From contig CAYVUV010000339.1 of NCBI GenBank assembly GCA_964455095.1, positions 1 to 39,867 of the forward strand: a DNA stretch of 39,867 bases. Direction: 5' to 3'. The translations under genes and the position numbers were made by a program. Below are positions 23,388-31,417 of the stretch, piece after piece. The notes below the pieces were generated by a model. The model made no database searches. It saw only the letters and a program-made list of their open reading frames with translations, and was not told the origin of the DNA. Source of the stretch: CAYVUV01 sp964455095 (GTDB lineage: Bacteria; Desulfobacterota; Binatia; HRBIN30; CADEER01). The first letter of the stretch is position 1, and every line of letters begins with the position of its first letter.

Positions 23388-24686
23388 ATGCCCGAGAAAA
23401 TTCTTCTGCGGCACGAGGACGTGCCGGGGTTGCGCGCCCTGGCCGGATACGAGGCCGACGGTGGTTACCGCGCGGCGCGCCGTGCCCTGCGTGAGCTCGA
23501 TGCGCAAAAGATCATCGATACCGTGAAGATCTCGGGTCTGCGCGGGCGCGGCGGCGCAGGCTTTCCGACCGGAGTAAAGTGGGGCTTCCTGCCGAAGGAC
23601 AGCGCGCTGCCACGCTACCTGTGCGTCAACGCCGACGAGAGCGAACCGGGGACGTTCAAGGACCGCCAGATCATCGAGCACAACCCCCACCTGCTCATCG
23701 AAGGAACGCTGATCTCCTCGTATGCGATTCAAAGCCACACTGCCTACATCTATATTCGCGGCGAGTTCGCGCTGGGGGCGAAAGTTCTCGACGAAGCCGT
23801 GGCCGAGGCCTATGCGCAGGGCCACCTGGGGCGCAACATCTACGGCTCGGGGTACGACCTCGATGTCTATGTTCATCGCGGCGCGGGGGCTTATATCTGC
23901 GGCGAGGAGACGGGCTTGATCGAGTCGCTGGAGGGCAAGCGCGCCTATCCGCGCGTCAAGCCGCCGTTCCCCGCCGTGTACGGGGTGTTCGGTTCGCCGA
24001 CTATCGTCAACAACGTGGAGACCCTGTGCTGCGTGCCGGCGATCATCGATCGCGGCGCAGACTGGTTCAAGACGATCGGACCGGAGAAGTGCCCGGGACC
24101 GAAGCTCTACTGCGTCAGCGGGCACGTTGAGCGGCCGGGTGTTTTCGAGCTACCGATGGGCGTCTCCCTGCGCGATCTGATCTTCGAACACGCGGGCGGC
24201 GTGCCGAACGGCAAGCGGATCAAAGCGGTCATCCCCGGCGGATCCTCGGTCCCCATCTTCACGGCCGACGAGCTCGACGTGGCGATGGATTTCGATTCCG
24301 TCGCCAAGGCCGGTTCGTTGCTCGGGTCGTGCGGCACGATCGTCATGGACGAGGACACCTGTATGGTGCGGGCGCTGCGCGTGATCAGTCGCTTCTATCG
24401 CCACGAATCGTGCGGACAGTGCACACCCTGTCGCGAAGGCACGGGTTGGCTGGAACGCCTGCTCATCCGCTTCGAGGAAGGTGGCGCCAAGGAGCAAGAC
24501 ATCGACCTGCTCTTGCAGGTATCCGACAACATGATGGGCAACACCATTTGCCTGCTGGCCGATGCGGCGGCGATGCCCGTCAAGAGCTTCGTGAGCAAGT
24601 TCCGCTCCGAGTTCGAAGAGCACGTGCGCCTCGGCGGGTGTCCCCATCGGCAGCCAATCGTTGCGTCGCACGCCGTCTCGGCCTAG
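23388..24686 (+). CDS. nuoF: NADH-quinone oxidoreductase subunit F
   Basis: A 432-aa subunit of the NADH-oxidising arm, with FMN and cluster N3. Seen: the NADH/FMN motif GRGGAGFPTGVKW at residues 53-65, NADESEPGTFKDR, the ICGEETGLIESLEG loop, and the cluster N3 ligands Cys342, Cys345, Cys348 and Cys388, with the canonical 2-2-39 spacing. The chain is complete. nuoG follows after 2 nt, and nuoB precedes by 10 nt. nuoE, the usual upstream partner with cluster N1a, is missing here. The same fold occurs in NAD-reducing hydrogenases and formate dehydrogenases. Confidence 0.94.
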   Translation: MPEKILLRHEDVPGLRALAGYEADGGYRAARRALRELDAQKIIDTVKISGLRGRGGAGFPTGVKWGFLPKDSALPRYLCVNADESEPGTFKDRQIIEHNPHLLIEGTLISSYAIQSHTAYIYIRGEFALGAKVLDEAVAEAYAQGHLGRNIYGSGYDLDVYVHRGAGAYICGEETGLIESLEGKRAYPRVKPPFPAVYGVFGSPTIVNNVETLCCVPAIIDRGADWFKTIGPEKCPGPKLYCVSGHVERPGVFELPMGVSLRDLIFEHAGGVPNGKRIKAVIPGGSSVPIFTADELDVAMDFDSVAKAGSLLGSCGTIVMDEDTCMVRALRVISRFYRHESCGQCTPCREGTGWLERLLIRFEEGGAKEQDIDLLLQVSDNMMGNTICLLADAAAMPVKSFVSKFRSEFEEHVRLGGCPHRQPIVASHAVSA

Positions 24687-24688
24687 CC

Positions 24689-26272
24689 ATGCCCACTCTC
24701 GAGATCGACGGACAGCAGGTTGTGGTCGAAGACGGCCTCAATCTGATTCAGGCCGCGGAGAAACTCGGCATCGAGATCCCGCACTACTGCTACCACCCCG
24801 GCCTGACCATCGCCGGCAATTGCCGGATGTGCTTGATCGAAATCGAAAAGATGCCGAAGCTCCAGATCGCGTGCAACACGCGCGCGACGGAGGGCATGGT
24901 GGTGCGGACGCAGTCGGATCGCGTCAAGCAGGCGCGCGCGGCGGTGCTGGAATTCCTGCTGATCAATCACCCGATCGACTGTCCGATCTGCGATCAGGCG
25001 GGCGAGTGCAAGTTGCAGGACTACTACATGGACTACGACCGGCAGGCGAGCCGGTTCGCCCTCGAAGAGAAGGTCCGCAAGCACAAAGCGCAAGACATCG
25101 GCCCGTTGATCATGCTCGATCAGGAGCGCTGTATCCTCTGCACCCGCTGCACGCGGTTCTTGGAGGAGGTGACGAAGACCGGCGAGCTCGGTGTGTTCGA
25201 GCGTGGCAATCACTGCGAGATCGATCTGTTCCCCGGCCGGCGATTGGAGAACCACTACTCCGGAAATGTCGCCGACATTTGCCCGGTCGGGGCGCTCACC
25301 AACAAAGACTTCCGCTTCCGCGCGCGCGTCTGGTACCTCGAACATGCGACCTCGGTGTGTCCGACGTGCGCGACGGGGTGCAACATCGACATCCATCACC
25401 GGCGCGGCGAGATGTTCCGCTTCCGGCCGCGGCACAATGAAGCCGTCAATCGCTACTGGATGTGCGACGAGGGACGCCTGAGCTACAAGCGGTTCCAGGG
25501 GGAAGGGCGACTGCTGGAGCCGGTGGCGCGCGAGACTCAGGGATGGGTCGTGCGCCCATGGCAGAGCGCGATGGGGAGCGTTCTCGAGCGCCTGCGCGCA
25601 GTTATCGAGGCGCACGGGCCCACCGCCCTTGCGGGGATCGTGTCCGCTCAGTCGACGCTGGAGGAGGCCTTCCTCTTCGCGCGCCTCATGGAGCGGTTGG
25701 CACCGGGCCAGGTGGCGGGCTTCAGTTGGTCCGACCCCGACGCCTTCCGCGACGACTTTCTCATCGATGGCGACAAGAACCCGAACTCGTCCGGCCTGCG
25801 CGCCTTGGGGTTGTCGCCGGGGGTGCCGGAATCCCTCATCGGGAGGATCAAGGGCGGCGAGGTGCGCGCGCTGATTCTGCTGCGGACGGATCTGGCGGTG
25901 CTTGCCGATGCGGCACTGCAACACGCGCTCGAGGAGCGGATTGAGTTCCTCGCTGTTCTGGACACGCACTTCCACGGTACCGGCGAGCTCGCCGATGTCC
26001 TCCTCCCGATCGCCAGCTTTGCGGAGACGGACGGAACGTTCGTCAACCGGACCGGGCGCATTCAGCGAGTGCGGGAAGCTGTCCGGCCGCCCGGTAGTGC
26101 TCGCTCAGGCTGGTTCGTGCTCGGTGAGCTTCTCTCTGGTGTCGGCGGCGGAGACGTCCCGATTGACGCCGCGGGAGTGTTTGCGGAGCTGGCTGCCAGC
26201 GTGCCTGCGTTCAGGCGCGCATCGTACGCGACGGTTGGCGACCAGGGCCAACCGCTCAGTACCGAAGCGTAA
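24689..26272 (+). CDS. nuoG: NADH-quinone oxidoreductase subunit G, short form
   Basis: A 527-aa subunit with the iron-sulfur relay but a reduced molybdopterin-like domain. Seen: N1b ligands Cys34, Cys45, Cys48, Cys62; N5 ligands His94, Cys98, Cys101, Cys107; N4 ligands Cys148, Cys151, Cys154, Cys198; and N7 ligands Cys224, Cys227, Cys231, Cys259. After residue 270 only about 250 residues remain, with LADVLLPIASFAETDGTFVNRTGRIQ split here by its key phrase ETDGTFVNRTGRIQ, against some 450-650 in E. coli or Thermus NuoG. The extra N7 site is seen in some bacteria only. The start is 2 nt after nuoF, so the two are coupled. Confidence 0.93.
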   Translation: MPTLEIDGQQVVVEDGLNLIQAAEKLGIEIPHYCYHPGLTIAGNCRMCLIEIEKMPKLQIACNTRATEGMVVRTQSDRVKQARAAVLEFLLINHPIDCPICDQAGECKLQDYYMDYDRQASRFALEEKVRKHKAQDIGPLIMLDQERCILCTRCTRFLEEVTKTGELGVFERGNHCEIDLFPGRRLENHYSGNVADICPVGALTNKDFRFRARVWYLEHATSVCPTCATGCNIDIHHRRGEMFRFRPRHNEAVNRYWMCDEGRLSYKRFQGEGRLLEPVARETQGWVVRPWQSAMGSVLERLRAVIEAHGPTALAGIVSAQSTLEEAFLFARLMERLAPGQVAGFSWSDPDAFRDDFLIDGDKNPNSSGLRALGLSPGVPESLIGRIKGGEVRALILLRTDLAVLADAALQHALEERIEFLAVLDTHFHGTGELADVLLPIASFAETDGTFVNRTGRIQRVREAVRPPGSARSGWFVLGELLSGVGGGDVPIDAAGVFAELAASVPAFRRASYATVGDQGQPLSTEA

Positions 26273-26409
26273 ACTCCACCCGCCCGTCCGCCTGCTGCGA
26301 TCTGGTAGGCGCCGCTTTGCGTGAGGTCCTTCCCGCGGTCGCTTGCGGTTGATAGGTTCCCTGTGTCGACGACACGACAGGCTCGAAAGGGCTCAGGGGG
26401 GCGCGAGGC

Positions 26410-26685
26410 ATGCCTGACAACGACGAGGGGAAGGACAGCGAAGCGCCGTCGGACGCGAAGCCGGATCAGTTCTATCGCGGGACGATCGAGAAGCTTTTTC
26501 AGGGAACGCAGATGGGCGTCGTTCGATCGTTCAACGGTCGAGAGATTCCTTTCGCCTTCATGCACGTGATCATGGTCGGCGGCATCCGCCGCTTCGAGGA
26601 TCTACATGAGGGGATGTTGGTCGGATTCGATGTCGGCTGGACGTCCCATGGCTTGCGCGTCACGGTGATTTCCACGGGCGCCTGA
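26410..26685 (+). CDS. 91-aa OB-fold-like protein
   Basis: A 91-aa protein of unknown function. Seen: an acidic, disordered first 20 residues, then FYRGTIEKLFQGTQMGVVRS and IPFAFMHVIMVGG, ending with an alternating hydrophobic strand (LHEGMLVGFDVGWTSHGLRV). The beta pattern G-x-I-x-x-L ... G-V-V-R-S ... F-A-F ... G-x-x-V-x-F-D-V resembles the cold-shock OB fold, with GVVRS in the place of the GFI segment, so RNA or DNA binding is possible. Homology is not strong enough for a name. It ends 5 nt from a convergent membrane gene. Confidence 0.65.
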   Translation: MPDNDEGKDSEAPSDAKPDQFYRGTIEKLFQGTQMGVVRSFNGREIPFAFMHVIMVGGIRRFEDLHEGMLVGFDVGWTSHGLRVTVISTGA

Positions 26686-26690
26686 GCGCT

Positions 26691-27527
26691 TCAAAGCGGC
26701 AAGCCCGTCCGAAAGAGGATGAACCGGCCCATGAACTCGCCGACGATAACGGCGAGTGTGGCGATGTAGAACAAGCCGGTCGCTGCCATCGTTTGCGGGA
26801 TCAGCAGCGTGCGGTGAATCATGAAAGCCAGCACCCCTGCGCCGAGCGGGCTGACGATGATGCGGGCCATCAGCACCGCCCAATGATCGTGCACCAGAGC
26901 GCCCAGGCTCAGTCCGGTGGTGGCGCCGCCGGCCAGGAAGAGGATGAGAGTTCCGAAGACGACCAGCGCGCTCTGCGCGATCAGGCAGATGAAGTAAAAT
27001 TGCAGCATGTGGCGAAATGGCGTCAGGGACAGGTCGCGATCGATGAGATACCAATGGCCCAGCAACATCCCTGCGGACGCCGCGCCGAGCAACAGGGCCG
27101 AAACAATTGCCGCTGCGGGGTAGATGATCACTTCGGCCGCCGTGAACCCTGACGGCAGGTACGCGGATGCCGTGACGATGAGTCCGAGCAGTCCGATCAG
27201 ACAGGTGGCAGCGAAGAGGCGCGCGCGGAGGACGATGCGTTCGCCCCATAGCGTCCACGCGTAGCCGGCGGCGAGCAGGGTGAACAGCGTCCAGATCAGC
27301 ACCTGGGCGGAATCAGACGCCAGGCGTGTTGCCGGATCGTGCTGCCACCAGAGCGCGAGGCGCCCCATCAACGCCAGCACGGCGAACAGCACGTTCACGA
27401 AGGCCGAGGACTTGAAATAGCCGCGATCGACCTCGCGAAATGGCGGAATGCTGAGAGCGAAGAATCCACCGACGGCGAGCTGGAAGAAGACCAGGAGGAA
27501 GAGGGGAGGAAAGAGCGCGATGGACAC
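26691..27527 (-). CDS. polytopic membrane protein, unknown (about 8 helices)
   Basis: A 278-aa protein with about eight hydrophobic helices, beginning ALFPPLFLLVFFQLAVGGFF and ending in a short cytoplasmic tail. Charged loops such as PPFREVDRGYF, RDLSLTPFRHM and HRTLLIPQTM separate the helices; several histidines near helix ends (in LLGHWYLIDRD, VHDHWAVLMAR and AFMIHRTLLIP) could bind haem, as in DmsC- or NrfD-like anchors, but this is only a suggestion. The GTG at 27527 has AGAGG 6 nt upstream. A second small membrane gene lies 130 nt upstream on the same strand. I do not recognise the family. Confidence 0.7.
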   Translation of the reverse strand: MSIALFPPLFLLVFFQLAVGGFFALSIPPFREVDRGYFKSSAFVNVLFAVLALMGRLALWWQHDPATRLASDSAQVLIWTLFTLLAAGYAWTLWGERIVLRARLFAATCLIGLLGLIVTASAYLPSGFTAAEVIIYPAAAIVSALLLGAASAGMLLGHWYLIDRDLSLTPFRHMLQFYFICLIAQSALVVFGTLILFLAGGATTGLSLGALVHDHWAVLMARIIVSPLGAGVLAFMIHRTLLIPQTMAATGLFYIATLAVIVGEFMGRFILFRTGLPL

Positions 27528-27657
27528 CGTCAGCCTCTGAGGATCGAGCGGTCGCAGGCGCGCGGAACCGGGCGGGTATCGCGCCGCGTGAGGACGGATG
27601 ACATGGCTGGGGAGTATGCGCGGAGAATATGCGCAGCACGGTCGGTGTTGGGACGCC

Positions 27658-28053
27658 TCACGTCTCGGAACGATTGCCGTTCGGGAGTGGAATCGACGGA
27701 AGAATGGACCGCCGTCCATGCCAGCTCTGGACGATGGCGACGGCGATCAACAGGAGGCCCAAGACCGACAAGAAGCGTCCACCGCTGTGCACCACGGTAT
27801 AGAAATCGAGCTTAGCCGCCGTGAAGGTGTAGTCGGCGAGCCCGCGATGCAAGCGTTCCAACAGGGCGGTGTCGGTGCGCGGGGTCAGGCGTGGAAAATC
27901 GCGTGAAGGACCCGAGCTGGTCATGCTGCTGTCTGCATCGTGGCGATGGCCGTACTCGAACAGCTTATTGCGACTGACGAGCCAGTTCCCCATGCCGAGG
28001 ACGAACAGCAGCACTCCGACGGGGAGCACTGGGTTGCGCCAGAGCGATGTCAT
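27658..28053 (-). CDS. two-span membrane protein, unknown
   Basis: A 131-aa protein with a hydrophobic helix near the N-terminus (LPVGVLLFVLGMGNWLV), a polar central part of about 70 residues, and a second helix near residue 90 (FLSVLGLLLIAVAIVQS). The central part with LHRGLADYTFTAAKLDFYTVVHS would lie in the periplasm if both ends are cytoplasmic. It is encoded upstream of the eight-helix protein on the same strand and diverges from meaB. No known domain is evident. Real coding is supported by high GC at third positions and lack of a competing gene. Confidence 0.65.
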   Translation of the reverse strand: MTSLWRNPVLPVGVLLFVLGMGNWLVSRNKLFEYGHRHDADSSMTSSGPSRDFPRLTPRTDTALLERLHRGLADYTFTAAKLDFYTVVHSGGRFLSVLGLLLIAVAIVQSWHGRRSILPSIPLPNGNRSET

Positions 28054-28223
28054 GGGCAGCCGCTAGCAGCGAGGTGGGGATAGGGTCAAGGGGCGGCGCT
28101 GGCGCGCGGGGGCTGTGGCCAAACGGTCCTGGGGGGAAGAGTGGCAGCGGGATGCTACTCGAGATCCTGGGCAGTCTGGTGTTCTCTTTGGTTCTGTGGT
28201 GGGTTGGGCGAGATGAGACCGGG

Positions 28224-29234
28224 ATGGAGATCGATGGAATGACTGCGCGTACGGAAGCCCTGATCGAGCGAATGCTGGCCGGTGATCGGACAGCGTTGGC
28301 CAAGTTGATGACCGTGGTCGAGAGCCGTGCCCCGGAGGCGGTGGAGATCATGGCGCGGTTGCACGAACGGACCGGCAGGGCCTTGATCGTGGGCATAACG
28401 GGGCCACCAGGGGCCGGGAAGTCGACACTGGTGGATAGACTGGTGGGTGAGCTGCGCGCGAAAGGGCAAAGGGTTGGGATCGTGGCGGTAGATCCCTCGA
28501 GTCCCTTTTCCGGCGGTGCCGTGCTGGGCGACCGGATTCGGATGCAAAGTCATTTCCTCGACGAAGGGGTGTTCATCCGCAGCCTGAGCGCGCGGGGAAG
28601 CGTGGGCGGACTTGCGCGCGCGACTCGGGATATTGCTCGCCTACTCGGGGCGTTTGGGAAGGATGTCGTCATCGTAGAGACGGTTGGGGTGGGGCAGAGC
28701 GAGTTTGACATCATGCGCCTGGCTGAAACGGTGGTCGTCGTGTTGGTTCCCGAGGCGGGCGATACCGTTCAAGCGATGAAGGCCGGTCTCTTGGAGATCG
28801 CCGATATCTTCGTCGTCAACAAGGCCGACCGCGAAGGGGCACAGCGGATCAAGTCGGAGCTGGAGATGATGCTGCAACTTCGCCCAGCCCAGCAGTGGGA
28901 TGTGCCTGTATTGCTCACCGTGGCGATCGAAGGCCAGGGTCTGAAGGATGTGGTCGCCGCCCTCAGCCGGCATCAGACCCACCTCGTCAGTAGCGGAGAG
29001 GGGGCATTACGGGCTGCTGCCGGTCGCCGTGCGGAGTTCGTCTCGGTCTTGCGTGACGAGATCGAAGGGCGAGTCGAGCGCGCTCTGCGCGATGGGGAGC
29101 CCGCCGCGCTGTTGGCACGGGTCGAGACTGGAGCGAGCGACCCATACACGGCTGCGCTGCACCTCTTGCGCGACGAGCGGATGATCAAGGGATTGTTGCG
29201 GACGCCAGAGGAAACGAGCGGGTCGTCCAGTTGA
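28224..29234 (+). CDS. meaB: MeaB/ArgK GTPase, methylmalonyl-CoA mutase chaperone
   Basis: A 336-aa G3E-type GTPase that protects and loads adenosylcobalamin enzymes such as methylmalonyl-CoA mutase. Seen: the P-loop GPPGAGKS at residues 60-67, VAVDPSSPFSGGAVLGDRIR, the switch region VIVETVGVGQSEFDI, and the guanine-specificity motif VVNKAD. These are diagnostic of the MeaB group. The mutase genes themselves are not in the window. The start at 28224 is tentative; an ATG at 28239 is close and the open frame continues further upstream. The protein phosphatase-like gene begins on the following bases (TGAGGTG). Confidence 0.93.
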   Translation: MEIDGMTARTEALIERMLAGDRTALAKLMTVVESRAPEAVEIMARLHERTGRALIVGITGPPGAGKSTLVDRLVGELRAKGQRVGIVAVDPSSPFSGGAVLGDRIRMQSHFLDEGVFIRSLSARGSVGGLARATRDIARLLGAFGKDVVIVETVGVGQSEFDIMRLAETVVVVLVPEAGDTVQAMKAGLLEIADIFVVNKADREGAQRIKSELEMMLQLRPAQQWDVPVLLTVAIEGQGLKDVVAALSRHQTHLVSSGEGALRAAAGRRAEFVSVLRDEIEGRVERALRDGEPAALLARVETGASDPYTAALHLLRDERMIKGLLRTPEETSGSSS

Positions 29235-29235
29235 G

Positions 29236-29967
29236 GTGGACGTGAGTGCGGCGCGGACGTTCGTGATTGGCGATATTCACGGATGCAGCGATGAGTTGGA
29301 TCGCTTGCTTGAGGTCTTGTCGCCAGGCAGCGCCGATACCGTGTGTTTCCTGGGCGACTACATTGACCGCGGGCCCTCGCCGCGGAGGGTGATCGAGAGA
29401 CTGATTCGATTGCAGGCCGAAGGCCCGGCGTGCATTTTTCTCCGCGGTAACCATGAGGATATGTTCCTTGCCTATCTGGGCCTCGATGGCGCCTACGGAC
29501 AGGCATTCCTGTGGAACGGAGGCGGCGCGACGCTGGCCAGTTATCTGATCGACGAGCACGCGGGTGTGGCGACGGGAAGGCTGCTACCGCCTTCCCACCT
29601 CGAGTTCCTCGTCGGGTTGCGCACCTATGCGAGGTTGGGCCACTTTTTCTGTGTGCATGCGGGGGTGCGCCCATCGCGACCTCTGAGCGAGCAGCGAGAA
29701 GAGGACATGCTCTGGATTCGCGAGGAGTTCATCGATCGAGAGCACCCGTTCGATTGCACGGTCCTGTATGGGCACACGCCCCATAGAGACGTACGGCTTC
29801 ACCTGCCCTACAAGATTGGGCTGGACACCGGCGTGGTGTACGGGAATCGGCTCAGCTGTCTGGAACTGGGAATAAAGGAGCTCTTCCAGATTTCGCGCGG
29901 CGCACGCGAAGTGCAACGCCGGAGCCTAGCCGGCGCGTTCGACCAACAGCCGCAGCACCTTGCTTGA
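29236..29967 (+). CDS. calcineurin-like metallophosphatase (Ser/Thr phosphatase type)
   Basis: A 243-aa metal-dependent phosphatase of the PPP/ApaH-like type. Seen: GDIHG at residues 12-16, LGDYIDRGPSPRRVI, FLRGNHEDMFLAYLG, HAGVRPSRPL and the histidine in LYGHTPHRDVRLH, followed by GLDTGVVYGNRLSCLEL. All five metal-binding motif regions are present. Known relatives hydrolyse phosphoproteins or diadenosine tetraphosphate. It begins a base after the MeaB stop, so the two are coupled. It ends 36 nt before the tRNA gene that marks the prophage edge, and is the last chromosomal gene in the window. Confidence 0.9.
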   Translation: MDVSAARTFVIGDIHGCSDELDRLLEVLSPGSADTVCFLGDYIDRGPSPRRVIERLIRLQAEGPACIFLRGNHEDMFLAYLGLDGAYGQAFLWNGGGATLASYLIDEHAGVATGRLLPPSHLEFLVGLRTYARLGHFFCVHAGVRPSRPLSEQREEDMLWIREEFIDREHPFDCTVLYGHTPHRDVRLHLPYKIGLDTGVVYGNRLSCLELGIKELFQISRGAREVQRRSLAGAFDQQPQHLA

Positions 29968-30003
29968 CTGGTCGGGGGGTTTCATCTACCGGTTCTCCGC
30001 ATT

Positions 30004-30077
30004 GGCGGCGTAGCTCAGATGGCTAGAGCACGGGTCTCATAATCCCGGGGTCGAGTGTTCAATTCACTCCGCCGCCA
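30004..30077 (+). tRNA. tRNA-Met (CAU)
   Basis: A 74-nt cloverleaf: acceptor GGCGGCG with CGCCGCC, D stem GCTC with GAGC, anticodon loop CTCATAA (CAU at 34-36), T stem GAGTG with CACTC around TTCAATT, discriminator A. The CCA end is not encoded (CTA follows). The 31-39 pair of the anticodon stem is T-T, a mismatch. It seems to be the elongator type, with seven acceptor pairs including the first. The prophage integrase gene ends within its 3' half, so the tRNA is the probable integration target. Confidence 0.93.
30038..30077 (+). other. probable attL core in the tRNA-Met 3' half
   Basis: Phages with tyrosine integrases often recombine at the 3' half of a tRNA gene, leaving the gene intact. 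The anticodon loop to discriminator region is the likely shared core. The matching attR would lie beyond the right edge and cannot be seen, so the exact limits are inferred. Confidence 0.5.
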
Positions 30078-31183
30078 CTACCTTTTCTCTCGGCGGCGGC
30101 CTCCACTTTGCCCGCTGCTTTGCCCGCGACTTCGTCGAGGCGGGCTGCCGCGGCGAGCAAATCGCCCTCGCTCACGATGTTGTAGCGCTCGAACACCGAG
30201 CGGGTCTTGTGCCCGGTCATTGTCATCGCGACGCGCTCGGGGATGCCGGCGCGCACCAGGTTGCGCACCGCCGTCCGGCGGAAGTCGTGCGGGATGCGGG
30301 CCGGGCACCCGGCAGCCTTGCACGCGCTCGCCCAGGAGCGGCGAAAGTATCGGATCGGCACGCCCTGGCGGTGGAACACCCACGGGATGATCTCGCCGCG
30401 CTTCTTCTCGGCCGCCTTCGTCGCCTGCCATTGGGCCTCGAGTAGCTCGCGCAGCTCGGTGGTCATCGGGAAGACGCGGCCTTCGCCATTCTTCGTCGTG
30501 CCCGCGTCGAGCCGCACCGTGCCGTTGCTGAAGTCCACCTGCCGCCAGCAGAGCGGGAGCACCTCACTTTTGACGCGCCAGCCCGTGATGTACGCGAAGG
30601 CGACCACGGGGCGGAGTGCTTCGGGCAGCAGGCCCTTGACCGTGTTGTACTGAGCCGGCTCGAAGAACCCGGTGCGGATGTTGTTCTCCTGCAACATCGG
30701 CACGTGCGGCCGATGCAGGATCTTCCCGGCCTGCATCGCCAGGTTGAAGGCGCGCTTCAGTAGCGACAACTCCCGGTTGATCTCCCCGTTGGACGCGCCC
30801 TTCTCCTGGCGCTCGAGGATGAATTGGCGCACGACGTCGGTGGAAATCTCGGCAGCGCGGCGGCCCTCGAAGAAGGGCTTCAGGTGCTTCGTGATGCGCC
30901 GTTCGGCGTGGTCGAGCGAGCGCTTGCCGTTCACGCGATAGTCGTTCAGCACGTCCTGGGCGAGTTCCTCGAAGCGCACGCGCCCGGTCTGCGCCGTGAC
31001 CGGCACACCGCGGGCCACGTCGCCTTCTTTGAGCTTCAGCTGTCGGCGGGCGTGCGCCTCGCTGGTCGACCGTGCGCTCTCCCGGATCGGCTTGCCGTTC
31101 CGATAGTACTTCAGCCACCACACCGCCGACTCGACGCGCGAGCCGTCCGGCTTGGTGTACTTCGGCTTGTAGATCATCCCCAT
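30059..31183 (-). CDS. int: tyrosine integrase of the prophage
   Basis: A 374-aa site-specific tyrosine recombinase. Seen: an N-terminal arm-binding-like part to about residue 65, an SAM-like core-binding domain (residues 70-160), and the catalytic domain with Arg203 in TGWRVKSE, Lys231, His299 and Arg302 in HDFRR, His325 in MTGHKTRS and nucleophile Tyr334. All catalytic residues are present, so it may be active. AAGGAGG lies 6 nt before the ATG at 31183. Its last codons and stop lie inside the tRNA-Met 3' end, so excision and insertion would alter the C-terminus. The small 57-aa gene lies upstream, separated by a UUCG hairpin. Confidence 0.95.
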   Translation of the reverse strand: MGMIYKPKYTKPDGSRVESAVWWLKYYRNGKPIRESARSTSEAHARRQLKLKEGDVARGVPVTAQTGRVRFEELAQDVLNDYRVNGKRSLDHAERRITKHLKPFFEGRRAAEISTDVVRQFILERQEKGASNGEINRELSLLKRAFNLAMQAGKILHRPHVPMLQENNIRTGFFEPAQYNTVKGLLPEALRPVVAFAYITGWRVKSEVLPLCWRQVDFSNGTVRLDAGTTKNGEGRVFPMTTELRELLEAQWQATKAAEKKRGEIIPWVFHRQGVPIRYFRRSWASACKAAGCPARIPHDFRRTAVRNLVRAGIPERVAMTMTGHKTRSVFERYNIVSEGDLLAAAARLDEVAGKAAGKVEAAAERKGSGGGVN

Positions 31184-31210
31184 CGCTTGCCTCCTTGTTT
31201 CGGTTCACTC

Positions 31211-31236
31211 GGGGGCGGAGCCGAAGCCCCGCCCCC
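31211..31236 (-). terminator. stable UUCG-capped stem-loop upstream of int
   Basis: On the minus strand, GGGGGCGGGGC and GCTCCGCCCCC form an 11-bp stem (one G-U pair) with the loop TTCG closed by a C-G pair, the stable cUUCGg tetraloop. It lies between the stop of the 57-aa gene and the integrase ribosome site. No T-run follows, so it may be a factor-dependent stop, an attenuator or an mRNA-end protector rather than a classic terminator. Confidence 0.5.
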
Positions 31237-31243
31237 TGCCGCC

Positions 31244-31417
31244 TCACCCCTCCGCCACGTTCTGCCGCTGCAGCTTCGCCAGCTTCGCAGCCACCAGCGC
31301 CGGCGTGAATCGCCGCCGGATGCTGTCCGAGATCCACGCGGCCAACGCGGCGCGCTCGGCCTCGGTGAGCTTGGCCAGCGCCTGGATGGCGGTGGCGTGT
31401 TGGGTCGCGGTGGTCAT
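31244..31417 (-). CDS. 57-aa helical prophage protein
   Basis: A short open frame from ATG 31417, directly following the stop codon of the 119-aa gene. The product is helical and basic near its end, with ALAKLTEAERAALAAWISDS and FTPALVAAKLAKLQRQ. Position in a tight minus-strand string (stop TGA and ATG adjacent) supports it. No family is recognised; the size and composition fit small early phage proteins. Confidence 0.6.
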   Translation of the reverse strand: MTTATQHATAIQALAKLTEAERAALAAWISDSIRRRFTPALVAAKLAKLQRQNVAEG

